Source of the DNA: Mangrovimonas sp. TPBH4
GTDB taxonomy: Bacteria; Bacteroidota; Bacteroidia; Flavobacteriales; Flavobacteriaceae
Length of the DNA stretch: 64,000 nt
Reading direction: 5' to 3'
Assembly: GCF_001280505.1 (NCBI RefSeq)
Contig: NZ_LBIO01000058.1
Coordinates: forward strand, 124,001-188,000
The notes beneath the pieces are model-generated. The model was not told the DNA's origin, did not search any database, and was given only the letters and a program-made list of their open reading frames with translations. Of the stretch, positions 52,327-60,591 are shown piece after piece. The stretch's first letter is position 1, and each line of letters starts with the position of its first letter. A program made the translations under genes and the position numbers.

Positions 52327-54987
52327 ATGACAGAAGATAACGACGATTTGCTAAATAATGAACGAGACGATCAACAGGAAACCATTACCCGGGTTACGGG
52401 GATGTACAAAGATTGGTTTCTAGATTATGCCTCGTATGTAATTCTAGAACGGGCAGTCCCTGCGATAGAAGACGGCTTTAAACCCGTACAGCGAAGAATC
52501 ATGCACTCCATGAAAGACTTGGATGATGGTCGTTATAATAAAGTAGCCAATATTGTTGGACACACCATGCAGTATCACCCCCACGGGGATGCCAGTATTG
52601 GAGATGCCATGGTACAAATTGGCCAAAAGGATTTATTGATTGATACTCAAGGAAACTGGGGGAATATCTTAACCGGTGATGGTGCTGCGGCTTCCCGTTA
52701 TATTGAAGCTCGTTTGTCAAAGTTTGCCTTGGATGTAATCTACAATCCTAAAATTACCGAATGGCAGGCTTCCTATGATGGAAGGAGAAAGGAGCCCATA
52801 AACCTGCCGGTAATGTTCCCATTGTTGTTGGCGCAGGGAGCAGAAGGTATTGCCGTAGGATTGTCTACAAAAATTTTACCACACAACTTTATCGAACTTA
52901 TTGATGCTTCCGTGAAGCATTTAAACGGGAAGCGTTTTACTATTTTTCCAGACTTCCCAACCGCAGGAATAGCAGATGTTACCAACTACAACGACGGTAA
53001 CCGTGGAGGCCGTGTTAGGGTAAGGGCGAAAATTTCCCAATACGACAAGAACACGCTGGTTATAACAGAGATACCATTCGGGACTAACACTTCTACTTTA
53101 ATAGATTCTATTCTTAAAGCCAATGATAAAGGCAAGATTAAAATCAAAAAAATAGAGGATAATACAGCTGCCGAAGTTGAAATTTTGGTGCATTTGCCAG
53201 CAGGAATTTCTCCTGATAAAACCATTGACGCCTTGTATGCATTCACCAATTGTGAAATGTCTGTCTCACCATTGGGTTGTGTTATTGAAGACAACAAACC
53301 ACTCTTTATTGGGGTGTCGGAAATGTTGAGGCGCTCTACAGATAATACTGTTGAATTGTTGAGACAGGATCTTCAGATCAAGTTGGAAGAATTTGAAGAG
53401 CAGTGGCACTTTGCATCCTTGGAGCGTATCTTTATTGAAAACAGGATTTATCGGGATATTGAGGAAGAAGAAACTTGGGAAGGTGTTATCCAGGCGATTG
53501 ACAAAGGACTAGAGCCTCATGTGAAGCATTTGAAAAGAGCTGTAACCGAGGACGATATTGTACGTTTGACAGAAATCCGAATCAAGCGTATTTCTAAATT
53601 CGATATTGACAAAGCACTTCAAAAAATAGAAGCTCTTGAGGGGCAGATTGCAGAAGTAAAACATCATCTTGCCAATATTATAGACTATGCGATTGCTTAT
53701 TTTGAAAGACTTAAAAAAGAGTACGGGCCAGGGAAAGAACGTAAAACTGAAATCCGTGTATTTGATGATGTTGACGCCACAAAAGTGGTAATAAGAAATA
53801 CAAAATTGTATGTCAATAGGGAAGAAGGCTTTATAGGAACATCGCTTAGAAAGGATGAATATGTCTGTGATTGTAGCGATATCGATGATATCATTGTTTT
53901 CACAGGTGATGGAAAAATGATGGTTACCAAAGTGGACACCAAAACCTTTATTGGTAAGGATATTATCCACGTTGCAGTATTTAAGAAAAAGGACAAACGT
54001 ACTATCTATAACATGATGTATCGCGATGGTAAAGGCGGTCCAGCATATGTGAAACGTTTCGCTGTTACTTCAATTACCCGTGATAGAGAATATGATCTTA
54101 CCAATGGAACTAAGGGCTCAACATTGTTGTATTTTTCTGCCAATCCAAATGGTGAGGCGGAAGTTGTAACTGTATTGTTGCGCCAAGTAGGTAGCATCAA
54201 AAAGCTAAAGTGGGATTTGGATTTTGCAGATATCTTGATAAAAGGAAGAGCTTCCAAAGGAAATTTGGTGACAAAATACTCTGTTAAGCGTATAGAATTG
54301 AAGGAGAAAGGTGTATCTACCTTAAAACCTCGCAAAATTTGGTTTGACGACGCTGTCCAACGTTTAAATGTAGATGGGAGAGGAGAATTACTAGGAGAAT
54401 TTAGGGGTGAGGACCGTATTTTGATCATTAATCAATCCGGTATTGTAAAAACTATCACTCCGGAATTGACAGCTCATTTTGATAATGATATGATCATTAT
54501 GGAAAAGTGGATTCCTAAAAAGCCTATTTCTGCTATTTACTATAATGGTGAAAAGGAATTGTATTATGTAAAACGATTTTTTATAGAGAATGAAGGTCGT
54601 GAAGATAGTTTTATTCCAGATCACCCAAATTCGCAATTGGAAATAGTGTCTACAGATTGGAAACCAATGGCAGAAATTGAGTTCACAAAAGAAAGAGGGA
54701 AAGACAGAAAAGAAAATCTTCAGGTGAACCTTGAGGAGTTTATAAGTGTGAAAGGAATTTCGGCTCTAGGAAATCAGTTGACCAAATTCAAAGTAAATCA
54801 AATTAGCTTGCTGGATCCTTTACCTTATGAAGCTCCAGAAGAGGTTCATGCCGACGACTTGGAAGTGGTAGATGAAACTAACGTGTCCGACAAAAAAGAG
54901 GAGGCTAATAATGAAGGCGCTTCAACTTCAAAAGATAATACCGAAATAGATAAGGAAGATGATCAAGGGCAAACAGCCTTGTTTTAA
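52327..54987 (+). CDS. parC: DNA topoisomerase IV subunit A
   Basis: Breakage-rejoining subunit of topoisomerase IV, 886 residues, decatenating sister chromosomes with ParE. The active-site Tyr125 lies in AAASRYIEARLS, with DGFKPVQRRIMH before it. The winged-helix and tower region runs to about 500, followed by the beta-pinwheel C-terminal domain (about 520-830). The last 55 residues are acidic and low-complexity (KKEEANNEGASTSKD). The C-terminal pinwheel lacks an obvious GyrA box, agreeing with ParC. Terminator at 55011. Confidence 0.92.
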   Translation: MTEDNDDLLNNERDDQQETITRVTGMYKDWFLDYASYVILERAVPAIEDGFKPVQRRIMHSMKDLDDGRYNKVANIVGHTMQYHPHGDASIGDAMVQIGQKDLLIDTQGNWGNILTGDGAAASRYIEARLSKFALDVIYNPKITEWQASYDGRRKEPINLPVMFPLLLAQGAEGIAVGLSTKILPHNFIELIDASVKHLNGKRFTIFPDFPTAGIADVTNYNDGNRGGRVRVRAKISQYDKNTLVITEIPFGTNTSTLIDSILKANDKGKIKIKKIEDNTAAEVEILVHLPAGISPDKTIDALYAFTNCEMSVSPLGCVIEDNKPLFIGVSEMLRRSTDNTVELLRQDLQIKLEEFEEQWHFASLERIFIENRIYRDIEEEETWEGVIQAIDKGLEPHVKHLKRAVTEDDIVRLTEIRIKRISKFDIDKALQKIEALEGQIAEVKHHLANIIDYAIAYFERLKKEYGPGKERKTEIRVFDDVDATKVVIRNTKLYVNREEGFIGTSLRKDEYVCDCSDIDDIIVFTGDGKMMVTKVDTKTFIGKDIIHVAVFKKKDKRTIYNMMYRDGKGGPAYVKRFAVTSITRDREYDLTNGTKGSTLLYFSANPNGEAEVVTVLLRQVGSIKKLKWDLDFADILIKGRASKGNLVTKYSVKRIELKEKGVSTLKPRKIWFDDAVQRLNVDGRGELLGEFRGEDRILIINQSGIVKTITPELTAHFDNDMIIMEKWIPKKPISAIYYNGEKELYYVKRFFIENEGREDSFIPDHPNSQLEIVSTDWKPMAEIEFTKERGKDRKENLQVNLEEFISVKGISALGNQLTKFKVNQISLLDPLPYEAPEEVHADDLEVVDETNVSDKKEEANNEGASTSKDNTEIDKEDDQGQTALF

Positions 54988-55010
54988 ATTCATCTAAAAA
55001 TTAAAATTGA

Positions 55011-55054
55011 AAAAGGGTCAAATCTGTTTAATGATTTGACCCTTTTTTTTTTTT
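55011..55054 (+). terminator. Strong terminator after parC
   Basis: Perfect 13-bp stem AAAAGGGTCAAAT/ATTTGACCCTTTT with a 10-base loop and a run of about 14 T, 23 bases after parC. The rest of the 219-base gap to 55206 shows no ORF or clear signal. Confidence 0.9.
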
Positions 55055-55206
55055 GGTTTGAAGTAGTGATATAACCCCCTTGCTATATTTTGCATATTCG
55101 GAGGTTTGTTCGATACAAATTCAAATACGCGAATTATAAGCAAGTGTGAAAAATTGGTCTTATTTCGTTTTCAAGGCAATTTATACTGAAAAGAAAATTC
55201 TCCTTT

Positions 55207-56004
55207 TTATTTTTGACGTATCTTTTTTTTGGAAGTTTTAAAATTCAATAATTCTACAAAGAGAGAAAATGCAATGGCGAAATACAAATAGCCTTTTGGA
55301 ATGGCTCCAATGGTTTGGTCAAATATTGAGGTGTGAGATAAATGTGCAGCTTCGGTAATGAGCATAAACCCAATCAAGATAAGAAAGGCTAGTCCTAAAA
55401 CTTGCATACTCGGGTGATTGTCGATAAATTTTCTCACTGGGTTAGCAAACAGAATCATAATTCCTATGGAAATTACAACAGCAATAACCATCAACATTAG
55501 GGCGTAATTATGATTGGGGTGTAAACCATTTGTCATTCCTACTGCGGTCAGGATGGAATCTATGGAAAAAATAAAATCGATAATTAGTATTTGGACTAAT
55601 GCCTGGGACAATGATTTTATAGTTTTAGACTTTACCGATTGTTCGTCATGAGAAGGATTTTCCACTTTTTCACGAATCTCAGAGGTGCTTTTGTAAATCA
55701 AAAATAAGCCTCCGGAAAATAAAATTATAGCTTGCCAACTAACACCAATATGTAACCAACCAGTATCAATGATATAAAATGGCTTGTCTAAACCAATTAA
55801 AAATGACACAAAAAACAACAGTACAATACGTTGTATCATTGCTAATAAAAGGCCAATGTTAGTGGCTTTTGAACGTTGGCTGTCAGGTAATTTATTAGCT
55901 GCTATAGAGATGAACACGATATTGTCTATACCAAGGACAACCTCAAGAAAAGTGAGGGTGAGTAGCGCCATAATGGCTTCCCCGGTTAACAAAAACTCAA
56001 GCAT
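55207..56004 (-). CDS. TerC family integral membrane protein
   Basis: TerC/YkoY-like membrane protein of 265 residues with about seven hydrophobic segments. The motif LEVVLGIDNIVFISI at residue 20 and FSIDSILTAVGM with a paired Asp are conserved in TerC, whose Asp residues sit in the membrane and have been linked to metal (Mn2+) export. No ter operon or other tellurite genes are near, so a housekeeping metal exporter is more likely than tellurite resistance. It lies 3 bases after a lipoprotein gene, same strand. Confidence 0.85.
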   Translation of the reverse strand: MLEFLLTGEAIMALLTLTFLEVVLGIDNIVFISIAANKLPDSQRSKATNIGLLLAMIQRIVLLFFVSFLIGLDKPFYIIDTGWLHIGVSWQAIILFSGGLFLIYKSTSEIREKVENPSHDEQSVKSKTIKSLSQALVQILIIDFIFSIDSILTAVGMTNGLHPNHNYALMLMVIAVVISIGIMILFANPVRKFIDNHPSMQVLGLAFLILIGFMLITEAAHLSHTSIFDQTIGAIPKGYLYFAIAFSLFVELLNFKTSKKKIRQK

Positions 56005-56007
56005 TGG

Positions 56008-56394
56008 TTAGTCAATTTTTTGGGCAACACCCTTAACAACTCTGTCCGGGCGATTGCTTTCTTTTACGGCATATTTATATTCAAAGGTGTAGCTATCGTT
56101 GGTTGTACTGACTATTTTCATGTGGATCGATTTCTTTTCCTGATTGGATTTAGGATGCAGATTAGTTAGGATAAACTCGCAATCGTTGATCCATCGCACG
56201 GAAGAGGAGTCTATTCTACCATCAAAATAGTCAATGCTATAGGCTTCTGTACGTACAAACTTTCCGGTTTTTTCAACGCCATCTTCCAGATAATTAAATT
56301 GGAAAGTCCCTGTTTTATAATCTGAACAATTGCGTTCTACATTAAAACAACTGGTAAAAATCAAGCAACTTAAAAGGGTATAAAATATCTTCAT
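56008..56394 (-). CDS. Small lipoprotein upstream of terC
   Basis: Lipoprotein of 128 residues: signal MKIFYTLLSCLIFTSC with lipobox FTSC, then a beta-rich domain (YKTGTFQFNYLEDGVEKTGKFVRTEAY, ending RVVKGVAQKID). Homologues are often labelled 'DNA topoisomerase IV', a misannotation spread from neighbouring parC genes; nothing here is topoisomerase-like. It may be a small lipocalin- or DUF-type fold. Three bases before terC, so cotranscribed with it. Confidence 0.75.
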   Translation of the reverse strand: MKIFYTLLSCLIFTSCFNVERNCSDYKTGTFQFNYLEDGVEKTGKFVRTEAYSIDYFDGRIDSSSVRWINDCEFILTNLHPKSNQEKKSIHMKIVSTTNDSYTFEYKYAVKESNRPDRVVKGVAQKID

Positions 56395-56427
56395 TATTTA
56401 GATTTCGAACAAAATTACTAAATGATT

Positions 56428-56832
56428 TTATTCTTTATGGTATTCCTTGAAGGTTCCATCTGTATAAAATATAACGATACGCTCAATAGCCTTATTAGTT
56501 TGTTTTTCCGTATAAGCTGGAGTCTGTTTAGGATCTTCATTTAACTCAACCTCACGCTCCACAATAGGGAGGGAGGTCTGTCCTGAAATAGGAGGAGCCA
56601 TAGGTTTCGAAGGAAATACGCCTTTCCCATTCAAGAGCCAATACAATTCCACTTCGGGAAATGCCTGCAGAATTTTAAGGACAAAATCTAGACTAGGTTT
56701 GTTTCTTCCCGATAGTATATGTGAAATACTGGAGCGTTGTACACCCACTTTTTCAGCGAATGAAGAGGCGCTTTCTCCGTAATATTGAATTACTTTTTGT
56801 AGGCGTTTAACAAAGTCATCGTTGTTTATCAT
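56428..56832 (-). CDS. XRE-family transcriptional regulator
   Basis: Helix-turn-helix regulator of 134 residues from the ATG at 56832; an upstream in-frame TTG at 56841 would add three residues. The HTH_3 domain is at about 5-65 with SASSFAEKVGVQRSSISHILSGRNKP as the recognition unit. The rest (about 70-134) is Pro-, Glu- and Gln-rich with no known domain, ending IVIFYTDGTFKEYHKE. It is divergent from the M14 peptidase gene. Short palindromes lie at or near both promoters (56861-56872, 57084-57097 and 57107-57121), strong candidates for its own operators. It is probably an autoregulated repressor. No phage genes are near. Confidence 0.85.
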   Translation of the reverse strand: MINNDDFVKRLQKVIQYYGESASSFAEKVGVQRSSISHILSGRNKPSLDFVLKILQAFPEVELYWLLNGKGVFPSKPMAPPISGQTSLPIVEREVELNEDPKQTPAYTEKQTNKAIERIVIFYTDGTFKEYHKE

Positions 56833-56839
56833 TGTAAAC
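56824..56839. promoter_or_regulatory. Palindrome over the XRE gene start
   Basis: Arms GTTTA/TAAAC with six bases between, covering the ATG of the XRE gene (56830-56832). Similar in half-site to the other sites of this region; weaker than 56861. Confidence 0.35.
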
Positions 56840-56860
56840 AATAAGTTCTATAAGGGTTCG

Positions 56861-56872
56861 TTACAAATGTAA
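56861..56872. promoter_or_regulatory. Candidate XRE operator over the regulator's -7 box
   Basis: Perfect palindrome TTACA-AA-TGTAA. On the minus strand it contains TACATTTG (56864-56871), an exact -7 match 31 bases before the XRE ATG, so a bound repressor would block the regulator's own promoter. The flanked form TTTACATTTGTAAC differs in one base from the site at 57108. Confidence 0.55.
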
Positions 56873-56911
56873 AATAATATTGGTTACAATGGTGAAAAAA
56901 GTTGAAACCAC

Positions 56912-56927
56912 ACTAAGATATCTTAGT
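56912..56927. repeat. 16-bp perfect palindrome
   Basis: ACTAAGAT/ATCTTAGT with no spacer, in the middle of the 302-base gap between the divergent XRE and M14 genes. Unrelated in sequence to the TTAC/GTAA sites. Confidence 0.6.
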
Positions 56928-56932
56928 ATTTA

Positions 56933-56960
56933 ACTTTAATTAACAGACTTTAATTAACAG
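56933..56960 (+). repeat. Tandem duplication of a 14-bp unit
   Basis: ACTTTAATTAACAG occurs twice head to tail with no mismatch (56933-56946 and 56947-56960). Two copies only; possibly a recent slippage event or a pair of binding sites. Confidence 0.75.
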
Positions 56961-57083
56961 GAATTCAATGATTTATATCTACCGGAAGAATTTGATTAAA
57001 TTATTCATAATCATTACATATAAACAGCCTTTTAGCCACCATGAAACTGTTACAAAAGTATACTGAATACATTAATTCGTCTG

Positions 57084-57097
57084 TTTACACTTGTAAA
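57084..57097. promoter_or_regulatory. Candidate XRE operator upstream of the M14 promoter
   Basis: Perfect palindrome TTTACA-CT-TGTAAA, 24 bases (about two helical turns) before the site at 57107. Its relation to the -33 region of the M14 promoter suggests repression. Confidence 0.5.
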
Positions 57098-57106
57098 TAT
57101 TCCTTT

Positions 57107-57121
57107 GTTTACCTTTGTAAC
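57107..57121. promoter_or_regulatory. Candidate XRE operator over the M14 peptidase -7 box
   Basis: GTTTACCTTTGTAAC. It contains TACCTTTG (57110-57117), an exact -7 match 17 bases before the M14 ATG at 57135. It agrees with the inverted site at 56861 at 13 of 14 positions. Confidence 0.5.
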
Positions 57122-57134
57122 CTAAAATTTGAAG

Positions 57135-58277
57135 ATGACAATAGATACCCTATCTCAGGAATACGATTTGATTTGTGAAAAATCACTACATCATAGATAT
57201 ATCAATAACTCTTCCATAGAACCTTTACTTAAACAGCTCCCTTCTCTGTTTAAGGTGGAAGTAATTGGAAAATCGGTTAAGGGACGAAACATTTATTCTG
57301 TTACTTTTGGTCATGGCCCTAAAAGACTTCTGTTATGGTCCCAAATGCACGGGAACGAAAGCACTACTACTAAAGCTCTATTTGATGTGTTTAACTTTTT
57401 TAAACAGCCATCAGAAGCTGGCTCAAAACTATTGGATCATTGTACCTTTAAAGTAATTACAATTCTCAGTCCAGATGGTGCTGAAGCCTACACACGAATA
57501 AATGCCAACCAAGTAGACCTTAATAGAGATGCTCAAAACCTTACGCAGCCCGAAAGTTTAGTACTGAAACACTGTTTTGAAGCCTTTGATCCTCATTATT
57601 GCTATAATCTACATGGACAGCGTACCATATTTAGTGCAGGAGCTAGTGATAATTCGGCTATAGTATCCTTTTTATCCCCATCCCAAGATAGGGAGCGGTC
57701 GTTGACTCTCAATAGAAAGGTGGCTATGGAGATTATCGGAGAAATGAACAGGCATTTACAAACCGTTATTCCTAATCAAGTAGGAATTTATGATGATAGT
57801 TTTAATATAAACTGTGTAGGGGATACGTTTCAAAATTTGGGAGTTCCCACCATATTATTTGAAGCAGGTCATTATCCGGGTGATTACCCTAGAGAGGAAA
57901 CCAGAAAGCTTATTTACTATGCTTTAATGTTGTCTTTTCATTATATCGCTTCTAATGATATAAAAGGAGAAAATTACGAGTTATATTTAACGATTCCCGA
58001 AAACCAAAAACTTTTTCATGACATTATCATAAGGGATGCCCTTGTGGATGGAAAAATTTGCGACGTCTGCATCCAGTATGAGGAGCAGCTGGAAGAAATA
58101 AGTGTTAAATTTACACCTAAAATTGCGCGCTTCTCGGAATGTGGAGAATTGCATGCTCACAAAGCTTATAATGCTAACAAACAGAGGGTGTTAACCCCTG
58201 AAAACACAGAGCTTCAGGAGGGGAGCGAAATCGATTTCGTTTTCATTGAAAATCATAAAATATCATTAATAATGTAA
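57135..58277 (+). CDS. M14 family zinc carboxypeptidase
   Basis: Peptidase of family M14, 380 residues. The start is placed at ATG 57135 (MTIDTLSQ); an in-frame TTG at 57129 would add two residues. Zinc ligands His72 and Glu75 in MHGNES and His160 in NLHGQR; catalytic Glu243 in LFEAGHYP. No signal peptide is seen, so it acts in the cytoplasm. The C-terminal domain (about 285-380) is an addition beyond the carboxypeptidase fold. Members of this cytoplasmic subgroup can cleave peptidoglycan-derived peptides or C-terminal amino acids; specificity cannot be read. Control by the divergent XRE regulator is inferred from the shared palindromes. Confidence 0.88.
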   Translation: MTIDTLSQEYDLICEKSLHHRYINNSSIEPLLKQLPSLFKVEVIGKSVKGRNIYSVTFGHGPKRLLLWSQMHGNESTTTKALFDVFNFFKQPSEAGSKLLDHCTFKVITILSPDGAEAYTRINANQVDLNRDAQNLTQPESLVLKHCFEAFDPHYCYNLHGQRTIFSAGASDNSAIVSFLSPSQDRERSLTLNRKVAMEIIGEMNRHLQTVIPNQVGIYDDSFNINCVGDTFQNLGVPTILFEAGHYPGDYPREETRKLIYYALMLSFHYIASNDIKGENYELYLTIPENQKLFHDIIIRDALVDGKICDVCIQYEEQLEEISVKFTPKIARFSECGELHAHKAYNANKQRVLTPENTELQEGSEIDFVFIENHKISLIM

Positions 58278-58318
58278 AAAAAATGTGATATACTGTATTA
58301 TCTTCAAAGAAAATCTAT

Positions 58319-58326
58319 TATTTTTG
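58319..58326 (+). promoter_or_regulatory. -7 box of the Lrp-family regulator promoter
   Basis: TATTTTTG, exact -7 consensus, 24 bases before the ATG at 58351. Confidence 0.5.
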
Positions 58327-58350
58327 TTTTAAATTTAATAGAACTTAAAT

Positions 58351-58830
58351 ATGGCTAAATTCAAATTAGACGAAATCGATCACCAAATTTTGGATATGTT
58401 GATCGATAATACTAGGATTCCCTTTACAGACATCGCAAAAAAATTGGTTATTTCCGCAGGAACTGTTCACGTGAGAGTTAAAAAAATGGAGGAAGCAGGG
58501 ATTATCCAAGGGTCTTCATTAACATTGGATTACAAAAAACTAGGATACTCATTTATTGCCTACGTAGGTGTGTTTCTACAAAATACGTCTCAAACCAAAT
58601 TTGTATTGGAACGTATTAATCAAATTCCATATGTAACTGTAGCGCATATTACAACTGGAAAATTTAATATTTTCTGTAAGATTAGAGCAAGAAATACAGA
58701 TCATGCCAAAGACGTAATTTTCATGTTGGATGACATTGATGGTGTTTACAGAACGGAAACCATGATTTCTTTGGAAGAAAGTATTAATGATAAAAAACGT
58801 TTGATGCATACAATTTTTAATGAATTGTAA
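58351..58830 (+). CDS. Lrp/AsnC family transcriptional regulator
   Basis: Regulator of 159 residues, standard for Lrp/AsnC. N-terminal winged HTH (about 1-62, DEIDHQILDMLIDNTRIPFTDIAKKLVISAGTVHVRVKKM) and C-terminal RAM ligand-binding domain (about 70-150). The RAM domain reads FIAYVGVFLQNTSQTKFVLERINQIPYV and carries a Gly-rich loop at TTGKFNIF. The effector is likely an amino acid, unknown here. Target genes are not shown in the sequence. Strong terminator at 58861. Confidence 0.92.
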   Translation: MAKFKLDEIDHQILDMLIDNTRIPFTDIAKKLVISAGTVHVRVKKMEEAGIIQGSSLTLDYKKLGYSFIAYVGVFLQNTSQTKFVLERINQIPYVTVAHITTGKFNIFCKIRARNTDHAKDVIFMLDDIDGVYRTETMISLEESINDKKRLMHTIFNEL

Positions 58831-58860
58831 TAAGTTAAATAACGTTACATTTTTTTTAGA

Positions 58861-58900
58861 AAAGAGCTATTGTTAAGTATTAATGATAGCTCTTTTTTTT
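58861..58900 (+). terminator. Rho-independent terminator after the Lrp gene
   Basis: Perfect 10-bp stem AAAGAGCTAT/ATAGCTCTTT with a 15-base loop and an eight-T run. It lies between the Lrp gene and the DinB gene start and rules out a DinB start at 58870. Confidence 0.85.
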
Positions 58901-58914
58901 ATAATTCAATTAAG

Positions 58915-59430
58915 ATGAAAAGAGAAGATTTAACCCTAGAAGAATACCATCCGTTTTATCAATCTTACATTGATAAATCTGGAGGACTTGAACTATTGAG
59001 TGGTTTAAAAACTAATGGTATAGTGATTAAGCAGTTTTTGAAGCAAATTCAATTGGACAAGCATTTATTTAAGTATGCGGAAGGAAAATGGACGATTAAA
59101 GAACTTGTGCAGCATATTGTTGATACAGAACGGGTATTTGCTTACAGGGCACTTTGTATTTCAAGAAAAGATTCAACCTCCCTTCCTGGTTTCGAACAAG
59201 ATGATTATGTATTGAACAGTAATGCCAATACTAAATCTATGTCCGATTTAATCGATGAATATGTGACGGTAAGAGCTAGTACAGTATCTTTATTCAATAG
59301 TTTTTCTGAAGATATGCTGTCTATCATAGGAAAGGCTAATCAATCAGATATCTCTGTAAGGGCAATTGGGTTTATCATACTTGGCCATGAAAACCATCAT
59401 TGCCAAATCATTCGGGATCGTTATTTATAA
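58915..59430 (+). CDS. DinB family protein
   Basis: DinB/YfiT-like four-helix protein of 171 residues. The start is set at 58915 (MKREDLTLEEYHPFY), because an upstream in-frame TTG lies inside the terminator. The metal-binding His triad is partly visible: His in LVQHIVDTERVF and the C-terminal HENHHCQIIRDRYL, with a further His in GHE. The family includes bacillithiol transferases and other thiol-related enzymes; substrate unknown. Cytoplasmic. Its last 10 bases overlap the convergent aroB stop region. Confidence 0.85.
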   Translation: MKREDLTLEEYHPFYQSYIDKSGGLELLSGLKTNGIVIKQFLKQIQLDKHLFKYAEGKWTIKELVQHIVDTERVFAYRALCISRKDSTSLPGFEQDDYVLNSNANTKSMSDLIDEYVTVRASTVSLFNSFSEDMLSIIGKANQSDISVRAIGFIILGHENHHCQIIRDRYL

Positions 59431-60497
59431 CAACTTTTGTAATATTCAAAAGCTTTCAGGATAAGCTGGTTGTCAACCGTACAATCAATTTTAGGTGTGC
59501 CTATACTTTCTAAAAGCACAAAGTTGATATTACCGTGTTCGTTCTTTTTGTCGTACTTCAAAAGTTCTATGATACTTTCAAAATCAGCTTCTTCAATTTG
59601 CACGTATTCGTAGATTTCACTAATTACATCTTGAATTTCTATTAGGTCTGCTTTAGATAATCCAGTAAGTTCAGATGAAATAAAACACTCCATAATGATG
59701 CCTATGCCAATCGCTTCTCCGTGCAGCAATTCAGGTTTTTCAGGGTGGTTCAAAAAATGGGATTCAATGGCATGTCCTAAAGTATGCCCAAAATTTAAGG
59801 TTTTTCTCAAATTATTTTCAAAAGGATCCTTCTCAACAATATCGTTTTTAATAAGTACTGATTCGTAAATTAAATTGTCTAGATCATGCAGAGTTAAATG
59901 AGCTAAATCGGTCATTCTATCCCAATAGGTTCTGTCGTAAATAAGCCCGTGTTTCAACATTTCTGCCAAACCAGATTTTAATTGATTTTGAGGAAGGGTA
60001 TTGATAAATGAAGTGTCTATAACCACCATTTCACCAGAACTTATCACACCTATTTGATTTTTTAAAGCACCTAGGTCCACTCCGGTTTTACCACCAACAG
60101 AAGCGTCTACCATGGCCAGGAGGGTAGTAGGGATATTGATATACTTGATTCCCCTTTTAAAAGTGCAGGCTACAAAACCTCCCAAATCGGTCACAACACC
60201 TCCACCAAGATTTAGCAGTAAACTTTTTCTGTCCGCACCTAATTCTGATAATACGTTCCACACTCCTACACAAGTTTCGATGGTTTTATGCTGTTCCCCA
60301 GGTTCAATTTCAATAATCTCAATTTCCACATCAGTTTCCACTTTTGGCAAGAATCGAGAGAGGCACAAACCGTGGGTGTTGGAATCTACCAAGACAAAAA
60401 TTTTGGAGAACCTATTCTTAGCTAAATATTGGTTTAATTGGGTGTAGGCTTCGTCGTTAAAGTGAACTTTGGAAGATGTTGATATGATGGATTTCAT
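59421..60497 (-). CDS. aroB: 3-dehydroquinate synthase
   Basis: NAD- and metal-dependent enzyme of the shikimate pathway, making 3-dehydroquinate from DAHP; 358 residues. Motifs: IEPGEQHKTIETC near residue 65, LNLGGGVVTDLGGFVACTFKRGI at about 100-122 (NAD binding), the DASVGGKTGVDLGALKN loop and HGLIYDRTY. Metal ligands lie in LNFGHTLGHAIES and in the LLHGEAIGIGI segment. Cytoplasmic. It overlaps the DinB gene by 10 bases in convergent orientation. Confidence 0.94.
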   Translation of the reverse strand: MKSIISTSSKVHFNDEAYTQLNQYLAKNRFSKIFVLVDSNTHGLCLSRFLPKVETDVEIEIIEIEPGEQHKTIETCVGVWNVLSELGADRKSLLLNLGGGVVTDLGGFVACTFKRGIKYINIPTTLLAMVDASVGGKTGVDLGALKNQIGVISSGEMVVIDTSFINTLPQNQLKSGLAEMLKHGLIYDRTYWDRMTDLAHLTLHDLDNLIYESVLIKNDIVEKDPFENNLRKTLNFGHTLGHAIESHFLNHPEKPELLHGEAIGIGIIMECFISSELTGLSKADLIEIQDVISEIYEYVQIEEADFESIIELLKYDKKNEHGNINFVLLESIGTPKIDCTVDNQLILKAFEYYKSCYK

Positions 60498-60568
60498 AGT
60501 GCAAAAAAAGTTAATAATATGGTGTGAAAATAAGGAGTTTTTTAGGATAAAATTAGGGGACGAATAAA

Positions 60569-60577
60569 TATATTTGC
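60569..60577 (+). promoter_or_regulatory. -7 box of the proline dehydrogenase promoter
   Basis: TATATTTGC matches the consensus exactly, 14 bases before the ATG at 60592. It implies a very short leader. Confidence 0.55.
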
Positions 60578-60591
60578 ATTATTTTTTTCAA

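Noticed and set aside
55207-56004. Tellurite resistance determinant
   Set aside because: TerC alone without terA, terB, terD or terZ; more likely a housekeeping metal transporter.
56008-56394. 'DNA topoisomerase IV' label for the small lipoprotein
   Set aside because: The protein is a 128-residue lipoprotein with a signal peptide. The label looks like a transfer error from nearby parC genes.
56428-56832. XRE regulator as prophage remnant
   Set aside because: No phage, integrase or att-like sequence nearby; it is paired with a chromosomal peptidase gene and its own promoter sites.
56933-56960. CRISPR-like array
   Set aside because: Only two direct copies of 14 bp without spacers; no cas gene in the window.
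58870-58914. Start of the DinB protein at an in-frame TTG
   Set aside because: The TTG lies inside the perfect terminator hairpin of the Lrp gene; the ATG at 58915 gives the family N-terminus.
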